Positions 15,944-24,908 of a stretch of DNA of 64,000 bases are shown in pieces. This DNA is from CAILHX01 sp046155285 (GTDB taxonomy: Bacteria; Pseudomonadota; Gammaproteobacteria; Burkholderiales; Methylophilaceae): assembly GCA_046155285.1 (NCBI GenBank), contig JBJXEA010000026.1, forward strand, positions 264,063 through 328,062. The letters run 5' to 3'. Numbering within the stretch: position 1 is the first letter of the stretch; each line of letters opens with the position of its first letter. The position numbers were made by a program, and so were the translations under genes. Under the pieces are notes generated by a model. It ran no database searches. It was given only the letters and a program-made list of their open reading frames with translations, and was not told the origin of the DNA.

Positions 15944-17146
15944 TTAGAAGAAATCCACGCCACCCGCATTAGTATTCACCTGCTTCACCGGATTATGCCT
16001 TGACTTTTCCACCATCTCGGTCACTCCTTGAATGGCTTTACGCAGCCGTATCAGGCGATCCGGCTCATTTTTCTGTTCAAGCTCTATGCGCGTCATGCCG
16101 CTCAGTAGCGATTTGATAATATCCATGCGGTTGCCAGCGTGGCCGAGCAACTGTTCGGCGAGGTCTTCAAACTGCATGGTGGTGATGGCGATACGCACAT
16201 TTTTTTCCACGTCTGCGGTGGCGTGAGAAAGCTCTTGTGCAGCCGACATCATGGTGTTGTTGATGGCTTGGATGTTGGTCATCATGTGTTCAACATTGGT
16301 TTTGGAATCCAACGCAAAATTCATGTTTTTACTTGAGGCCTGCTGAATAGAGCCGCTGGTTTGTGCCACGCCTTGCGTGACTTCTTGCATGTGTTTGCGT
16401 ATCTCGGTGCTAAATTCGGCAGAGCGTAGCGACAGCTTACGCACTTCGTCCGCCACCACCGCGAAGCCGCGGCCAGATTCGCCTGCGCGAGCAGCCTCAA
16501 TCGCGGCATTCAGCGCCAGTAGATTGGTTTGACTGGAGATTTCTTCTACTTCGTTGAGGATGGTGTTTACCGCGCTCAGTTGATCGCCCACCTTGCTCAT
16601 CTGCCGCACCAAATCCATGCCTTGCTCGTGGCCTTGTACGGTGTTGTCTACGAACATGCTCAAGGTGGAGGAGGTTTCCGCTAGAAACTTATCAAAGGTG
16701 ACTTTTTCAGCGGCTGACGAATTGCCATTTTGTTGCGTGGTAATTTGCAGCACCAGCTTTTTTTGCAGGTGGGAATTGGATTCCAGCTCGGTAAAGCTGT
16801 CCACTAGCTTGTGTCCAGCATCTACGAGCAGGGTGCGTAATTGGTTGAGCTCTTTTTGCGTATTGGAAACCTGATTGTCGAACTCTTCGTTCAGAATTTT
16901 GAGCATGCCGTCAAAGCTATCAGCCAAGTTAGAGAGCTCTTTTTGGATATGTGCCAATTGTTCATGGTCGGTCTGGGCTTTTTCTTGGCCTTGATTGGCC
17001 AGCAGCGCCAGCCAAGCAGCAGAGCCGCCCAGCAAGACGGCAATTTGTATGAGGTTGGGAGTTTGGTCTTTATTAGCCAGCAGAAACACCGCGGCAATCA
17101 TCGCCAGTGAAATGAGCAGCCCGAGGAACAGCGGTTTTTTGTGCAT
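15944..17146 (-). CDS. Methyl-accepting chemotaxis protein
   Basis: A 400-residue receptor with two closely spaced N-terminal membrane helices (LFLGLLISLAMIAAVFLL and NLIQIAVLLGGSAAWLALLA) and almost no periplasmic domain, then a long coiled coil. The signalling hairpin EVEEISSQTNLLALNAAIEAARAGESGRGFAVVADEVRKL is intact. The lack of a sensor domain suggests it senses a membrane or cytoplasmic state, or works with a partner. I chose ATG 17146 rather than the TTG further upstream. No C-terminal CheR-docking pentapeptide is visible (it ends GGVDFF). Confidence 0.9.
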   Translation of the reverse strand: MHKKPLFLGLLISLAMIAAVFLLANKDQTPNLIQIAVLLGGSAAWLALLANQGQEKAQTDHEQLAHIQKELSNLADSFDGMLKILNEEFDNQVSNTQKELNQLRTLLVDAGHKLVDSFTELESNSHLQKKLVLQITTQQNGNSSAAEKVTFDKFLAETSSTLSMFVDNTVQGHEQGMDLVRQMSKVGDQLSAVNTILNEVEEISSQTNLLALNAAIEAARAGESGRGFAVVADEVRKLSLRSAEFSTEIRKHMQEVTQGVAQTSGSIQQASSKNMNFALDSKTNVEHMMTNIQAINNTMMSAAQELSHATADVEKNVRIAITTMQFEDLAEQLLGHAGNRMDIIKSLLSGMTRIELEQKNEPDRLIRLRKAIQGVTEMVEKSRHNPVKQVNTNAGGVDFF

Positions 17147-17228
17147 GTTGTGGTGACCAAGTGACAGAATCAATAAATGTTAAAGGGCGTGTTGCTGTAA
17201 AATTCGCACCATCCAACCCTTAGGAAAA

Positions 17229-17348
17229 CTCAGATTAAGTCCGTTCGTGCTGAGTAATTTTCCGTTTACCCTTCGATACACCGCGCTTTGCGCGGCACTC
17301 AGGGTGAACGGAAAATGTATCGAAGCATGTGTTAGGACTTAATCAGAG
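17229..17348. repeat. Nested palindromic repeat element
   Basis: Outer arms CTCAGATTAAGTCC (17229-17242) and GGACTTAATCAGAG (17335-17348) match at 13 of 14 positions. Inside lies a second palindrome from TTTTCCGTT (17258-17266) to AACGGAAAA (17307-17315), with core CCGCGC-TTT-GCGCGG (17281-17295). It fills most of the 300-base gap between the chemoreceptor and gltX. It resembles the 'CTTCGATAC...CTCAGGGTGAACGG' interspersed repeat seen in many proteobacterial genomes (recalled, not searched). No gene is seen here. Confidence 0.75.
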
Positions 17349-17447
17349 TCTACTTATCTTCAAATTGCTACCAACAGTTGTACAGGATTGTACTGAATGT
17401 GTGCAATAAAACGAAGGGTTAATCCACAAGTTCGCTCAGAGGTTTTT

Positions 17448-18836
17448 ATGATTCGTACCCGTTTTGCCCCCAGCCCCACCGGTTTTTTGCATATAGGCGG
17501 TGCGCGCACTGCGCTTTTCTCTTGGGCGTATGCCCGCAAACATGGCGGTAAGTTTATTCTGCGTATTGAAGATACCGACGTGGAGCGCTCCACGCCGGAA
17601 GCGGTGCAGGCCATTCTCGACGGCTTGGCTTGGCTGGGACTGGATTATGACGAAGGTCCGTTTTATCAGATGCAGCGTATGACACGATACAAAGAGGTCA
17701 TCGCGCAGATGCTTACTGCTGGCACAGCCTATCACTGCTATTGCAGTCGCGAGGAACTGGATGCGATGCGCGAATCACAGATGCAAGCAGGCTTGAAGCC
17801 GCGCTACGATGGGCGCTGGCGGCCAGAAGCGGGTAAAACATTACCAGCCTCGCCAGCAGACATTCCGCCCGTCATCCGCTTCAAAAATCCGCAAGACGGC
17901 GTGGTGGCTTGGGATGACCTGGTGAAAGGGCGCATCACCATCGCCAATCAGGAGCTGGATGACTTTATTATTGCTCGCGATGACGGTACGCCAACTTACA
18001 ATTTTTGTGTGGTGGTGGACGACCACGACATGGGCATCACCCAAGTCATACGCGGCGATGACCACGTCAACAACACGCCGCGCCAGATTAACCTGCTGCA
18101 AGCGCTGGGGGCAACGATTCCCCAGTACGCGCACCTTTCAATGATTCTGGGCGACGATGGGCAGAAGCTCTCTAAGCGCCACGGCGCGGTGAGCGTGATG
18201 CAGTATGACGAAGAGGGTTATTTGCCGGAAGCGGTGCTGAATTATCTGGCGCGGCTAGGCTGGAGTCATGGTGACGACGAAGTCTTCAGCATGGCGCAAT
18301 TTTGTCAGTGGTTTGATTTGAACCACATCACGCCTTCTGCCGCGCAGTTCAATACCGAAAAACTCAATTGGCTCAACGCGCATTACATCAAGCAGAGCAG
18401 CGGTGTGGTGCTGGCGGGGGATGTGGCTAAGCGCCTAGCAGCGAAGGGGGTCACGGTGCAAGGCGTGGATTTAGCCGCCGCCTTGGAGCTTTACAAAGAA
18501 CGCGCTAATAATTTGAATGAACTGGCCAATGCCGTCACCTATCTTTATGCGCCTATAGAAGCCCCCGTTGATCTGCTGGAAAAACACCTAACCCCAGACG
18601 TATTGCCCATCCTTAAAGGGCTGGCCGAGCAACTAGCAACCATCGAATGGACAATAGCCAATATCCACGCATTAATCGAAGCTGCGGTGACCAATAACGG
18701 CCTTAAATTTCCCAAGATCGCCATGCCATTGCGGGTGATGGTCACTGGAGGCACGCAATCGCCTTCTGTGGACGCGGTGATGGCCTTGATAGGGCAAGAA
18801 AAAGTGCTGGTTAGCCTCAAGGCCTACCTAGTATAA
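17448..18836 (+). CDS. gltX: Glutamate--tRNA ligase
   Basis: A 462-residue class I aminoacyl-tRNA synthetase that charges tRNA-Glu. The HIGH-type motif is PSPTGFLHIGGART, the KMSKS-type motif is KLSKRHG, and a zinc-type region contains YHCYCSREEL. I chose ATG 17448, preceded by AGAGG, because homology to GluRS begins exactly there (MIRTRFAPSPTG); an in-frame GTG at 17397 would add 17 unrelated residues. The length is normal for the family. Confidence 0.96.
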   Translation: MIRTRFAPSPTGFLHIGGARTALFSWAYARKHGGKFILRIEDTDVERSTPEAVQAILDGLAWLGLDYDEGPFYQMQRMTRYKEVIAQMLTAGTAYHCYCSREELDAMRESQMQAGLKPRYDGRWRPEAGKTLPASPADIPPVIRFKNPQDGVVAWDDLVKGRITIANQELDDFIIARDDGTPTYNFCVVVDDHDMGITQVIRGDDHVNNTPRQINLLQALGATIPQYAHLSMILGDDGQKLSKRHGAVSVMQYDEEGYLPEAVLNYLARLGWSHGDDEVFSMAQFCQWFDLNHITPSAAQFNTEKLNWLNAHYIKQSSGVVLAGDVAKRLAAKGVTVQGVDLAAALELYKERANNLNELANAVTYLYAPIEAPVDLLEKHLTPDVLPILKGLAEQLATIEWTIANIHALIEAAVTNNGLKFPKIAMPLRVMVTGGTQSPSVDAVMALIGQEKVLVSLKAYLV

Positions 18837-18891
18837 TCGGACGAGATTTAGCAATTTAACTGCATAAAATGTAATTAACAAAGGGCGAATA

Positions 18892-20217
18892 ATGAATTCA
18901 AGATTTCAAAAAGGGTTGTTGGTGCTGGCCTTAAGCAGCGCACTTTCAGCGATGGCGGCAGGAGCCGACCTCCCAGCAGCCAAAGCGCTGCTTGAATCCG
19001 GCAAACCAGCCGAAGCCTACACCGCACTAGAGCCCTTTGAATTCGACATGGCGGGCAATCAGGATTTTGACTATCTGCTCGCCGTTGCCGCTTTAGATAG
19101 CGGTCACCCAGAAAAAGCCATCTTGATATTTGACCGCGTGTTATCGGTGAATCCACAATTTGCCGGTGCACGCTTAGATTTAGCCCGCGCCTATTTTGAG
19201 CTAAAGAGCGATGCCGCCGCCCGTGAACAATTTGAGTTGGTGCAAGCAGACAACCCACCAGAACCAGCCAAATCCACCATCGCCAAATACCTCGCCGCAC
19301 TTGACGCGCGAGCCACCAACCAAACCAGCAACTTCAAGGGCTACACTGAATTCGTCGTAGGCTACGACAGCAACTCCAACGCCTCCACCAGCGATGCCAA
19401 CATCTTTGTACCAGCGCTGGGAGCCACGTTAACGCTGTCAGCCAGCAACCTAGAAACCTCCAGTAAATACTTCTCAGCCGGAGCGGGTGGTGAATACACC
19501 CATGTGGTCAGCCCCAAGATTAAACTGTTCATCGGTGGTGACATCAAAAAGCGCCAAAATCCGGATGCCACTGCCTTTGGCACTGGTTCTTTAGACGCTC
19601 ACGCTGGCATTCGTTATGGCGAAGAAGACAACAACGTCACCGTCACCGCACAACGTGGTCGCTTCTACTTAGCTGGTGACCCCAACCGCGATACCTACGG
19701 TGTCAGCGCACAATGGGCGCTGACGGTACATCCGCAACTACAAGTCAGCCTGTTTGGCGTGTTCACCGCCAGCCGCTACGTGCCGGTCGGCATTCAAGCC
19801 AACGACTCCAACCTAGGGTTGGCAGGCATCTCTTGGCTGTACGCGGTTGACCCAGAAGCCAAAACCATCATCTCCACCTCCGCCTTTCTTGGCAAAGATG
19901 CCGAAGATAAAGTCCGCGCCGACGGCAGCAAAGACTTCCGTGGCCTACGTGTCGCAGCCCAGCATCGTTTGCGTGACGACATTGCCCTATATGGTAGCGT
20001 GGGGGTTCAGCTTGGCGATTACGATACAGTCAACGTCGCCTTCAATGAAAAACGTGAAGATAGGCAATACGATGCTGCCGCTGGCGTAAGCTGGAAAGTC
20101 AACGACGCGTGGTCGGTGCGTCCACAAGTGTCCTACACCAGAAACAACTCCAACATCGCCATCTACCAATACGACCGCAAAGACGCTTCCGTCACCGTGC
20201 GTTGGGACTTCCGCTAA
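18892..20217 (+). CDS. TPR/outer-membrane beta-barrel protein, Slam (DUF560)-like
   Basis: A 441-residue exported protein with a signal peptide (ending SAMAAGA), a TPR region at about residues 24-140 (FDYLLAVAALDSGHPEKAILIFDRVLSVNPQFAGARLDLARAYFEL), and then a C-terminal half of alternating strands consistent with a beta barrel (from GYTEFVVGYDSNSNAS to the end VRWDFR). TPR plus DUF560 barrel is the layout of surface lipoprotein assembly modifiers, the outer-membrane pore of type XI secretion. The gene is followed 15 bases later by a FecR-domain exported protein, so it may move that protein to the surface (inference). A PgaA-like polysaccharide porin is the main alternative. Confidence 0.65.
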   Translation: MNSRFQKGLLVLALSSALSAMAAGADLPAAKALLESGKPAEAYTALEPFEFDMAGNQDFDYLLAVAALDSGHPEKAILIFDRVLSVNPQFAGARLDLARAYFELKSDAAAREQFELVQADNPPEPAKSTIAKYLAALDARATNQTSNFKGYTEFVVGYDSNSNASTSDANIFVPALGATLTLSASNLETSSKYFSAGAGGEYTHVVSPKIKLFIGGDIKKRQNPDATAFGTGSLDAHAGIRYGEEDNNVTVTAQRGRFYLAGDPNRDTYGVSAQWALTVHPQLQVSLFGVFTASRYVPVGIQANDSNLGLAGISWLYAVDPEAKTIISTSAFLGKDAEDKVRADGSKDFRGLRVAAQHRLRDDIALYGSVGVQLGDYDTVNVAFNEKREDRQYDAAAGVSWKVNDAWSVRPQVSYTRNNSNIAIYQYDRKDASVTVRWDFR

Positions 20218-20232
20218 TCGAAAGGCATAACA

Positions 20233-21765
20233 ATGAAAAAAATATCTCATTTAGTAGCAATCGCGGCCATGTCTTGCTTGATGTTCTCTGGCGCGGTGTT
20301 TGCCGTCGCGGGCAAATTCCAGTTCGTTAACGGCACAGCGCAAGTGACCGACAGTAAAGGTCAGCAGCGCAGCGTAGCCAAAGGTGGCGAAGTGAACGAA
20401 GGCGATACCGTCGCCACCTCGGCCGATGGCTTTACCCAAATCAAGATGGAAGACGGCGGCTTTTTTGCGGTACGTCCTAACACCACCTTCAAAATTGACA
20501 CCTTCACCTTTAATGGCAAAGAAGACGGCAGCGAAAAAGGTGCTTTTTCCTTGATTAAAGGCAGCTTGCGTGCGGTTACCGGCTTAATCGGTAAAACCCA
20601 TAGAGAGAATTACAAAGTGCAAACCGCTACCTCTACCATTGGCATCCGTGGTTCTGGCGCAGACATGGGTGAAGACCCAATTATTGGTACCGCAGTACGC
20701 ACCTTGTTTGGCGGACATACGCTTACCAAGCGCCTGAATGGTAAAGACTTCCTTCTGGAATCCGGCCCTGGACAAATCATGTTGGCCAAGCCTGATGGCG
20801 TGCCGGAGTTTGTGCCTAACTTCCCGTTTGATACTGGTACTGGCGGTAGCGTTGGCAAGACTGACGGTGGCGGCAAGGGCAAGAAAAAGGGCGCTGCTAC
20901 TGTTGCGAAGGTCAGTGAGCCGCCGGTAATTCCGGTTAAATCTACCGATGGGTTTGACTTTACTAATTTGGATGAGGAAATCCAAAGTGGAACTTCTCAG
21001 GCTGTGGGCGGTGGTGGTGCAGCGGTTGGCTTGTACAACGGCGGTGTCAGCACTTTCATTGACTTTAATGTGGTGGATGTTGCCGGCCTATTCACAGCCA
21101 CTGTCAATGGCTCAGGTGCTGTGGAAGGCTGGAGAGACGACAATGGCGGTGGTAGCATCAATACCTTTGCAGTCGGCTCTGGCACCGTCATTATTGATGG
21201 CTCAGATGCAAGTTTAGACGTCATTTGGGGGCGTTGGAGCGGTGCCTATACGGCGAGTAACACAGTGCTAGGCACTCTCACCCCATTTGGCGACTTGGCT
21301 TTTATTCAAAGCACACATATCACTACGGTGGTTGAATTGGCCGCACTGCCAGGCTTAGGGGTCACGACGGCGACTTACACATACAGCAACCCTGGATTTG
21401 GAGCTACTGCACTGTTTAACGGAAGCCTTCTTTCAGGGCCAATTATTCAAGCGTCTGCAAGTGTCAACTTTTCAACTTTAACGATAACCAGCTATGTGCT
21501 AGATGTGATTGGGCCTAGTAATGTTGGTACTTGGAGCGTCGGCGGCGGTGGTACTCTTATCTCTCAATTCATGGGGTCAACGGGTATGACTATCACTGGC
21601 TCTTGCTCTGGCGCAGGCTCTGGGACTTGCGCTAGTCTTACTGGCATCACTGGTCAAACCTCCGGTGGCTTTGTTGGCACTCAAGCACAAGGTCTTATTT
21701 CCACCTATGCACTAGGTACTTTGGCTGGGGATAGGTTAAACGGCGTGGTATATATAAAACGCTAA
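20233..21765 (+). CDS. Exported FecR-domain protein with a C-terminal beta domain, copy 1
   Basis: A 510-residue protein. A signal peptide (cleavage near AVFA) is followed by a FecR domain at about residues 27-150 (GKFQFVNGTAQV, GDTVATSADGFTQIKMEDGGFFAVRPNT, STIGIRGSGADMG). After a Gly/Lys-rich linker (GGKGKKKGAA) comes a glycine- and threonine-rich domain. Its final 180 residues match the next FecR protein and end with SGGFVGTQAQGLIST...NGVVYIKR. That ending resembles the GxFxGxxA motif of the TbpB-like barrels carried by Slam substrates (recalled). There is no transmembrane anchor, so it is not a classical FecR anti-sigma factor. AAAGG precedes the ATG. Confidence 0.68.
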   Translation: MKKISHLVAIAAMSCLMFSGAVFAVAGKFQFVNGTAQVTDSKGQQRSVAKGGEVNEGDTVATSADGFTQIKMEDGGFFAVRPNTTFKIDTFTFNGKEDGSEKGAFSLIKGSLRAVTGLIGKTHRENYKVQTATSTIGIRGSGADMGEDPIIGTAVRTLFGGHTLTKRLNGKDFLLESGPGQIMLAKPDGVPEFVPNFPFDTGTGGSVGKTDGGGKGKKKGAATVAKVSEPPVIPVKSTDGFDFTNLDEEIQSGTSQAVGGGGAAVGLYNGGVSTFIDFNVVDVAGLFTATVNGSGAVEGWRDDNGGGSINTFAVGSGTVIIDGSDASLDVIWGRWSGAYTASNTVLGTLTPFGDLAFIQSTHITTVVELAALPGLGVTTATYTYSNPGFGATALFNGSLLSGPIIQASASVNFSTLTITSYVLDVIGPSNVGTWSVGGGGTLISQFMGSTGMTITGSCSGAGSGTCASLTGITGQTSGGFVGTQAQGLISTYALGTLAGDRLNGVVYIKR

Positions 21766-21773
21766 GCTAGACA

Positions 21774-21798
21774 GGGTGGCAGTCGCCACCCACTTTTT
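21774..21798 (+). terminator. Rho-independent terminator after the first FecR gene
   Basis: GGGTGGC (21774-21780), loop AGTC, GCCACCC (21785-21791), then a run of five T. A second hairpin of near-identical loop (GTGGGC-AGTC-GCCCAC, 21812-21827) follows directly. Confidence 0.7.
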
Positions 21799-21844
21799 GT
21801 TGTGAATTCGCGTGGGCAGTCGCCCACCACACACAGCTTAAGTC

Positions 21845-21881
21845 ATTCACTTCGGGGAATATTACCGAATAATGTGTGAAT
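21845..21881. promoter_or_regulatory. Dyad upstream of the second FecR gene
   Basis: TTCGG (21851-21855) and CCGAA (21865-21869) are flanked further out by ATTCAC (21845-21850) and GTGAAT (21876-21881). It lies about 110 bases before the ATG at 21992 and could be a regulator site or part of a 5' untranslated structure. No confident promoter boxes are seen. Confidence 0.3.
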
Positions 21882-21991
21882 AGCTGCCATAAAAAAACAT
21901 CAATAAACGACTAGACTGGCCGTAAATGAAACAGGGGCGCGTGCATTAAGGTGCGTCGAGTTTTTCGGATTTTAGGTTTAGGGGAATCAAA

Positions 21992-24364
21992 ATGAAATTT
22001 TTACATCAACTGGCGTTGGGCTTGGCTCTGGCGCTCTCACTATCATTTTCCAATGCGGCATTCGCCATCGTCGGCAAGTTCCAGTTCGTCAATGGCGAGG
22101 TCACGGTGATCAACGCCCAAGGCCAGCAGCGCGTGGTGAAGAAGGGCGATAGCATAGACGAGGGCGACACGGTTGCCTCTGCTAGCAATGGATTCGCTCA
22201 GATCAAGATGGAAGACGGTGGATTTTTTGCGGTGCGACCAAATACCAAATTCAAAGTAGACACCTTCAAGTACAACGGTAAGGATGACGGTAGCGAAAAA
22301 GGTTTGTTTTCTCTGCTCAAAGGCAGTCTACGCTCGGTCACCGGCGTGATTGGCAAAAAACATCACGACAATTACAAGATACAAACGGCAAGCTCTACCA
22401 TCGGTATTCGCGGCTCTGGTGCTGATGTGGGCTATGACGAGAGCGTGGGAACTGCAGTGCGCACTTTGTTTGGCGGACATACATTGACCAGCAATGGTCA
22501 AACTGTGGAAACTGGTCCGGGAGAAGTGGCTTTAGCGCCACCAGGCGAAACGCCTAAAATTGTGCCTGATTTCCCGTTCAATACGGACAACGGCGGCGGT
22601 CAACCTGAGGGCAAGAGTGCTCAAGCTGTTGATACGCAAAGTGGTGCAGAAGACATCAAGAAGCCAGAAAAACCAGAAGAGCTTGCTATTGAGGATGATG
22701 ACGTGGTTATTCCTGTCATCACTACTGATGGTACTAACTTGACCGAGAATGAGGACAGTGCTGGAGGTTCTCTCACCGGAACCACCTTGCCAGCAGGTAA
22801 GTATATTCACCATGTTTCTACTATAGTGCTGCAAGGATTGGGATATTTACATGCCGAGCATAATTCAGATGATTTTAGCGATGATGCAAGTAATGTAAAG
22901 TTCAATGGTAGCGGCGGTCTGATTAGTATTGCGGATACAAAGTTTGGTGTTGATGATGCGGCGAGCCAGTTTTTCCAGCTGTCTGACAGCTCTATGACGG
23001 TAAACGGCGGCACGGCGACAGACCTTTATGAAACGCCAGATGGCAGCGTTCACATTGGCCGTATTCACGGCGGCTCTATTACCAACTGTACGCCTACGTG
23101 CCAGACCGACAACATTGTAGATGCGCACTGGATAGTGGCAAATGTTGGCGCTCCAGAATTAGTGCAAAGCCTGACGGGAGCTACGAGCTATATCCTTGCG
23201 GGGGCAACGCACCCTACCGATGCGGCGGGTAATGTGGGCACGCTCAATTCGGCCAGTTTGAATGCCAACTTTACAAACCAGACTATGGGCTTTGCTTTAG
23301 GCTTGAGCATTGCAGGGAACACTTTCACTGCGAGTGCGGCTGGCGTATCCATCGTCAATAGCGGGTTTAGTGCAAAAGGCGGGGGCTTGGTAACTTGCTC
23401 TGGCCCTTGCGCTCAAGGTGCTTATAGCGGCCAAGTAGGCGGCGGATTTTTCGGCAATGTCGCCGCCACGGCTGCCTTGGGTTATGATTTTTGGCCAACG
23501 AGTAATGTGTCTGGAAACTACACCGACTATATTACTGGCCTAGTCGCATTCACTGCGGGGATTGCACCTACAGTGCCAACCATTACGCCAGATTCTCTCG
23601 ATAGCGGCATGGCATTCACCGCGCTGTTCTCAGCAGGCGACCCAGCAGCGGCTTTGAATCCGTTAAATAAATTCCATGAAAATAATAACGGCCATTTTTC
23701 CAGTAGTAGCGATGCATCAGGCAATGTGGTGGCTTTTGCTAAAGATGGCAGTGGTGGTGGTACCGAGTTGAGCTTTGGTCTTGGTGGTGGCTCTTTGGTC
23801 AATACCGGCTCGGACGCACTGGGCGTGAATTGGGGGCGCTGGACGGGTGCTTACATTGCCAATTCGCATACCAACGGTACTACATACTCAAACACTCCCT
23901 TGGGCAGTCTGCATTTTATCTCTGCTAATCACATCACCACAACTGCTGAGCTGGGGGCATTGTCGGGGTTGGGTATTGCTGCGAACTATAGTTACATTGG
24001 GGGTACGCAACCTACTGACGGGCTTGGTACCTCTATTGGAGGCACATTGACTGCTTCAGCCGTTGTTAATTTTACAGGTACGCCATCAATTACTAACTAT
24101 TCTGTCGGTGGAACTGGTGGGACTATGGGAACATGGAGCGGAAGTTTCTCTGGTAGTGCCCCAATTACTGCTACCTTTATGAGTACTGGTATCCCTCTTA
24201 CCGGGAGTTGTGTCGGTGGTGGTGGTTGTGCTTCTGATACATGGATAGCAGGCAGTAAAGCGACTGGAGGGTTTGTTGGAACACAGGCGCAAGGCTTGAT
24301 CTCCACTTTTAACCTGATAGGCTCTGCTGCTAAGATCAACGGCGCTGTTTACATGAGGCGTTAG
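21992..24364 (+). CDS. Exported FecR-domain protein with two C-terminal beta domains, copy 2
   Basis: A 790-residue paralogue of the protein at 20233. It has a signal peptide (cleavage near AAFA) and a FecR domain (about residues 27-150, nearly the same wording as copy 1). An acidic linker (KPEKPEELAIEDDDVV) follows, then two related glycine-rich beta domains. The first ends QVGGGFFGNVAATAALGY (about residue 500). The second (about 570-790) ends TGGFVGTQAQGLIST. Both carry a 'Y..GxTxPTD..G..GxLxASA' stretch, so the second domain arose by internal duplication or copy 1 lost one. AGGGGAA precedes the ATG. Probably a surface or secreted protein of the neighbouring Slam-like system. Confidence 0.68.
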   Translation: MKFLHQLALGLALALSLSFSNAAFAIVGKFQFVNGEVTVINAQGQQRVVKKGDSIDEGDTVASASNGFAQIKMEDGGFFAVRPNTKFKVDTFKYNGKDDGSEKGLFSLLKGSLRSVTGVIGKKHHDNYKIQTASSTIGIRGSGADVGYDESVGTAVRTLFGGHTLTSNGQTVETGPGEVALAPPGETPKIVPDFPFNTDNGGGQPEGKSAQAVDTQSGAEDIKKPEKPEELAIEDDDVVIPVITTDGTNLTENEDSAGGSLTGTTLPAGKYIHHVSTIVLQGLGYLHAEHNSDDFSDDASNVKFNGSGGLISIADTKFGVDDAASQFFQLSDSSMTVNGGTATDLYETPDGSVHIGRIHGGSITNCTPTCQTDNIVDAHWIVANVGAPELVQSLTGATSYILAGATHPTDAAGNVGTLNSASLNANFTNQTMGFALGLSIAGNTFTASAAGVSIVNSGFSAKGGGLVTCSGPCAQGAYSGQVGGGFFGNVAATAALGYDFWPTSNVSGNYTDYITGLVAFTAGIAPTVPTITPDSLDSGMAFTALFSAGDPAAALNPLNKFHENNNGHFSSSSDASGNVVAFAKDGSGGGTELSFGLGGGSLVNTGSDALGVNWGRWTGAYIANSHTNGTTYSNTPLGSLHFISANHITTTAELGALSGLGIAANYSYIGGTQPTDGLGTSIGGTLTASAVVNFTGTPSITNYSVGGTGGTMGTWSGSFSGSAPITATFMSTGIPLTGSCVGGGGCASDTWIAGSKATGGFVGTQAQGLISTFNLIGSAAKINGAVYMRR

Positions 24365-24381
24365 TTTCTTCACTTGGCTAA

Positions 24382-24410
24382 AAAGCCCCGAACATTCGGG
24401 GTTTTTTGTT
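24382..24410 (+). terminator. Rho-independent terminator after the second FecR gene
   Basis: CCCCGAA (24386-24392) pairs with TTCGGGG (24395-24401); the innermost pairs must open to form the loop. Six T follow, then a second T-run. Confidence 0.85.
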
Positions 24411-24494
24411 TTTTTACGACGAGATAGCAAATTAAATTGAATTCGCGTAGAGTTTGACTGTCTGAAGTGACTCTATCGAAGAGGGAAAACCCCC

Positions 24495-24737
24495 ATGAAT
24501 ATCAAAAATCCTAGCCTGCAAGATCCTTTCCTAAACACTTTACGTAAAGAGCATGTGCCGGTTTCCATCTACTTGGTCAACGGTATCAAGCTGCAAGGTC
24601 AGGTTGATTCGTTTGACCAATACGTGATTCTGCTCAAAAACACGGTTACACAGATGGTCTATAAACACGCCATCTCCACCATCGTACCAGCGCGTATGGT
24701 GACGATGCCGCATTCTGACGACGCAGACCAAGACTAA
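24495..24737 (+). CDS. hfq: RNA chaperone Hfq
   Basis: An 80-residue Sm-like protein that forms hexamers and pairs small RNAs with mRNAs. The core is almost consensus: LQDPFLNTLRKEHVPVSIYLVNGIKLQG (proximal face), FDQYVILLKN, and YKHAISTIVPAR with the Tyr-Lys-His motif. The C-terminal tail is very short (MVTMPHSDDADQD), as in many Betaproteobacteria. AGGGA precedes the ATG. It starts the hfq-hflX-hflK-hflC block. Confidence 0.98.
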   Translation: MNIKNPSLQDPFLNTLRKEHVPVSIYLVNGIKLQGQVDSFDQYVILLKNTVTQMVYKHAISTIVPARMVTMPHSDDADQD

Positions 24738-24760
24738 TTGCTATTGTTGAGGCTGTGCGC

Positions 24761-24883
24761 AACCACCCCCGCCGCAAGCGGCGACCCCTCCTTAAAAAGG
24801 AGGGGAGGGTGAGGCACATTTTCCCTCTAGTTTCTCATCCCCTCCTTTCCAAGGAGGGGTGGCGCTTCAGCGTCGGGGTGGTT
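24761..24883. repeat. Paired palindromic repeat between hfq and hflX
   Basis: Outer arms AACCACCCC (24761-24769) and GGGGTGGTT (24875-24883) enclose two smaller hairpins, CCCCTCCTT-AAA-AAGGAGGGG and CCCCTCCTTTCC-AAGGAGGGG. It is the same GC-rich repeat type as in pgeF and the 3' end of hflX. Apart from it the 171-base gap holds nothing I recognise. Confidence 0.75.
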
Positions 24884-24908
24884 TTGGTTCTTATGGATTC
24901 CCGCACTT

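Noticed and set aside
20233..24364. FecR anti-sigma factors of TonB-type signalling
   Set aside because: Both proteins have cleavable signal peptides and no transmembrane anchor, and no sigma factor or TonB-dependent receptor is adjacent.
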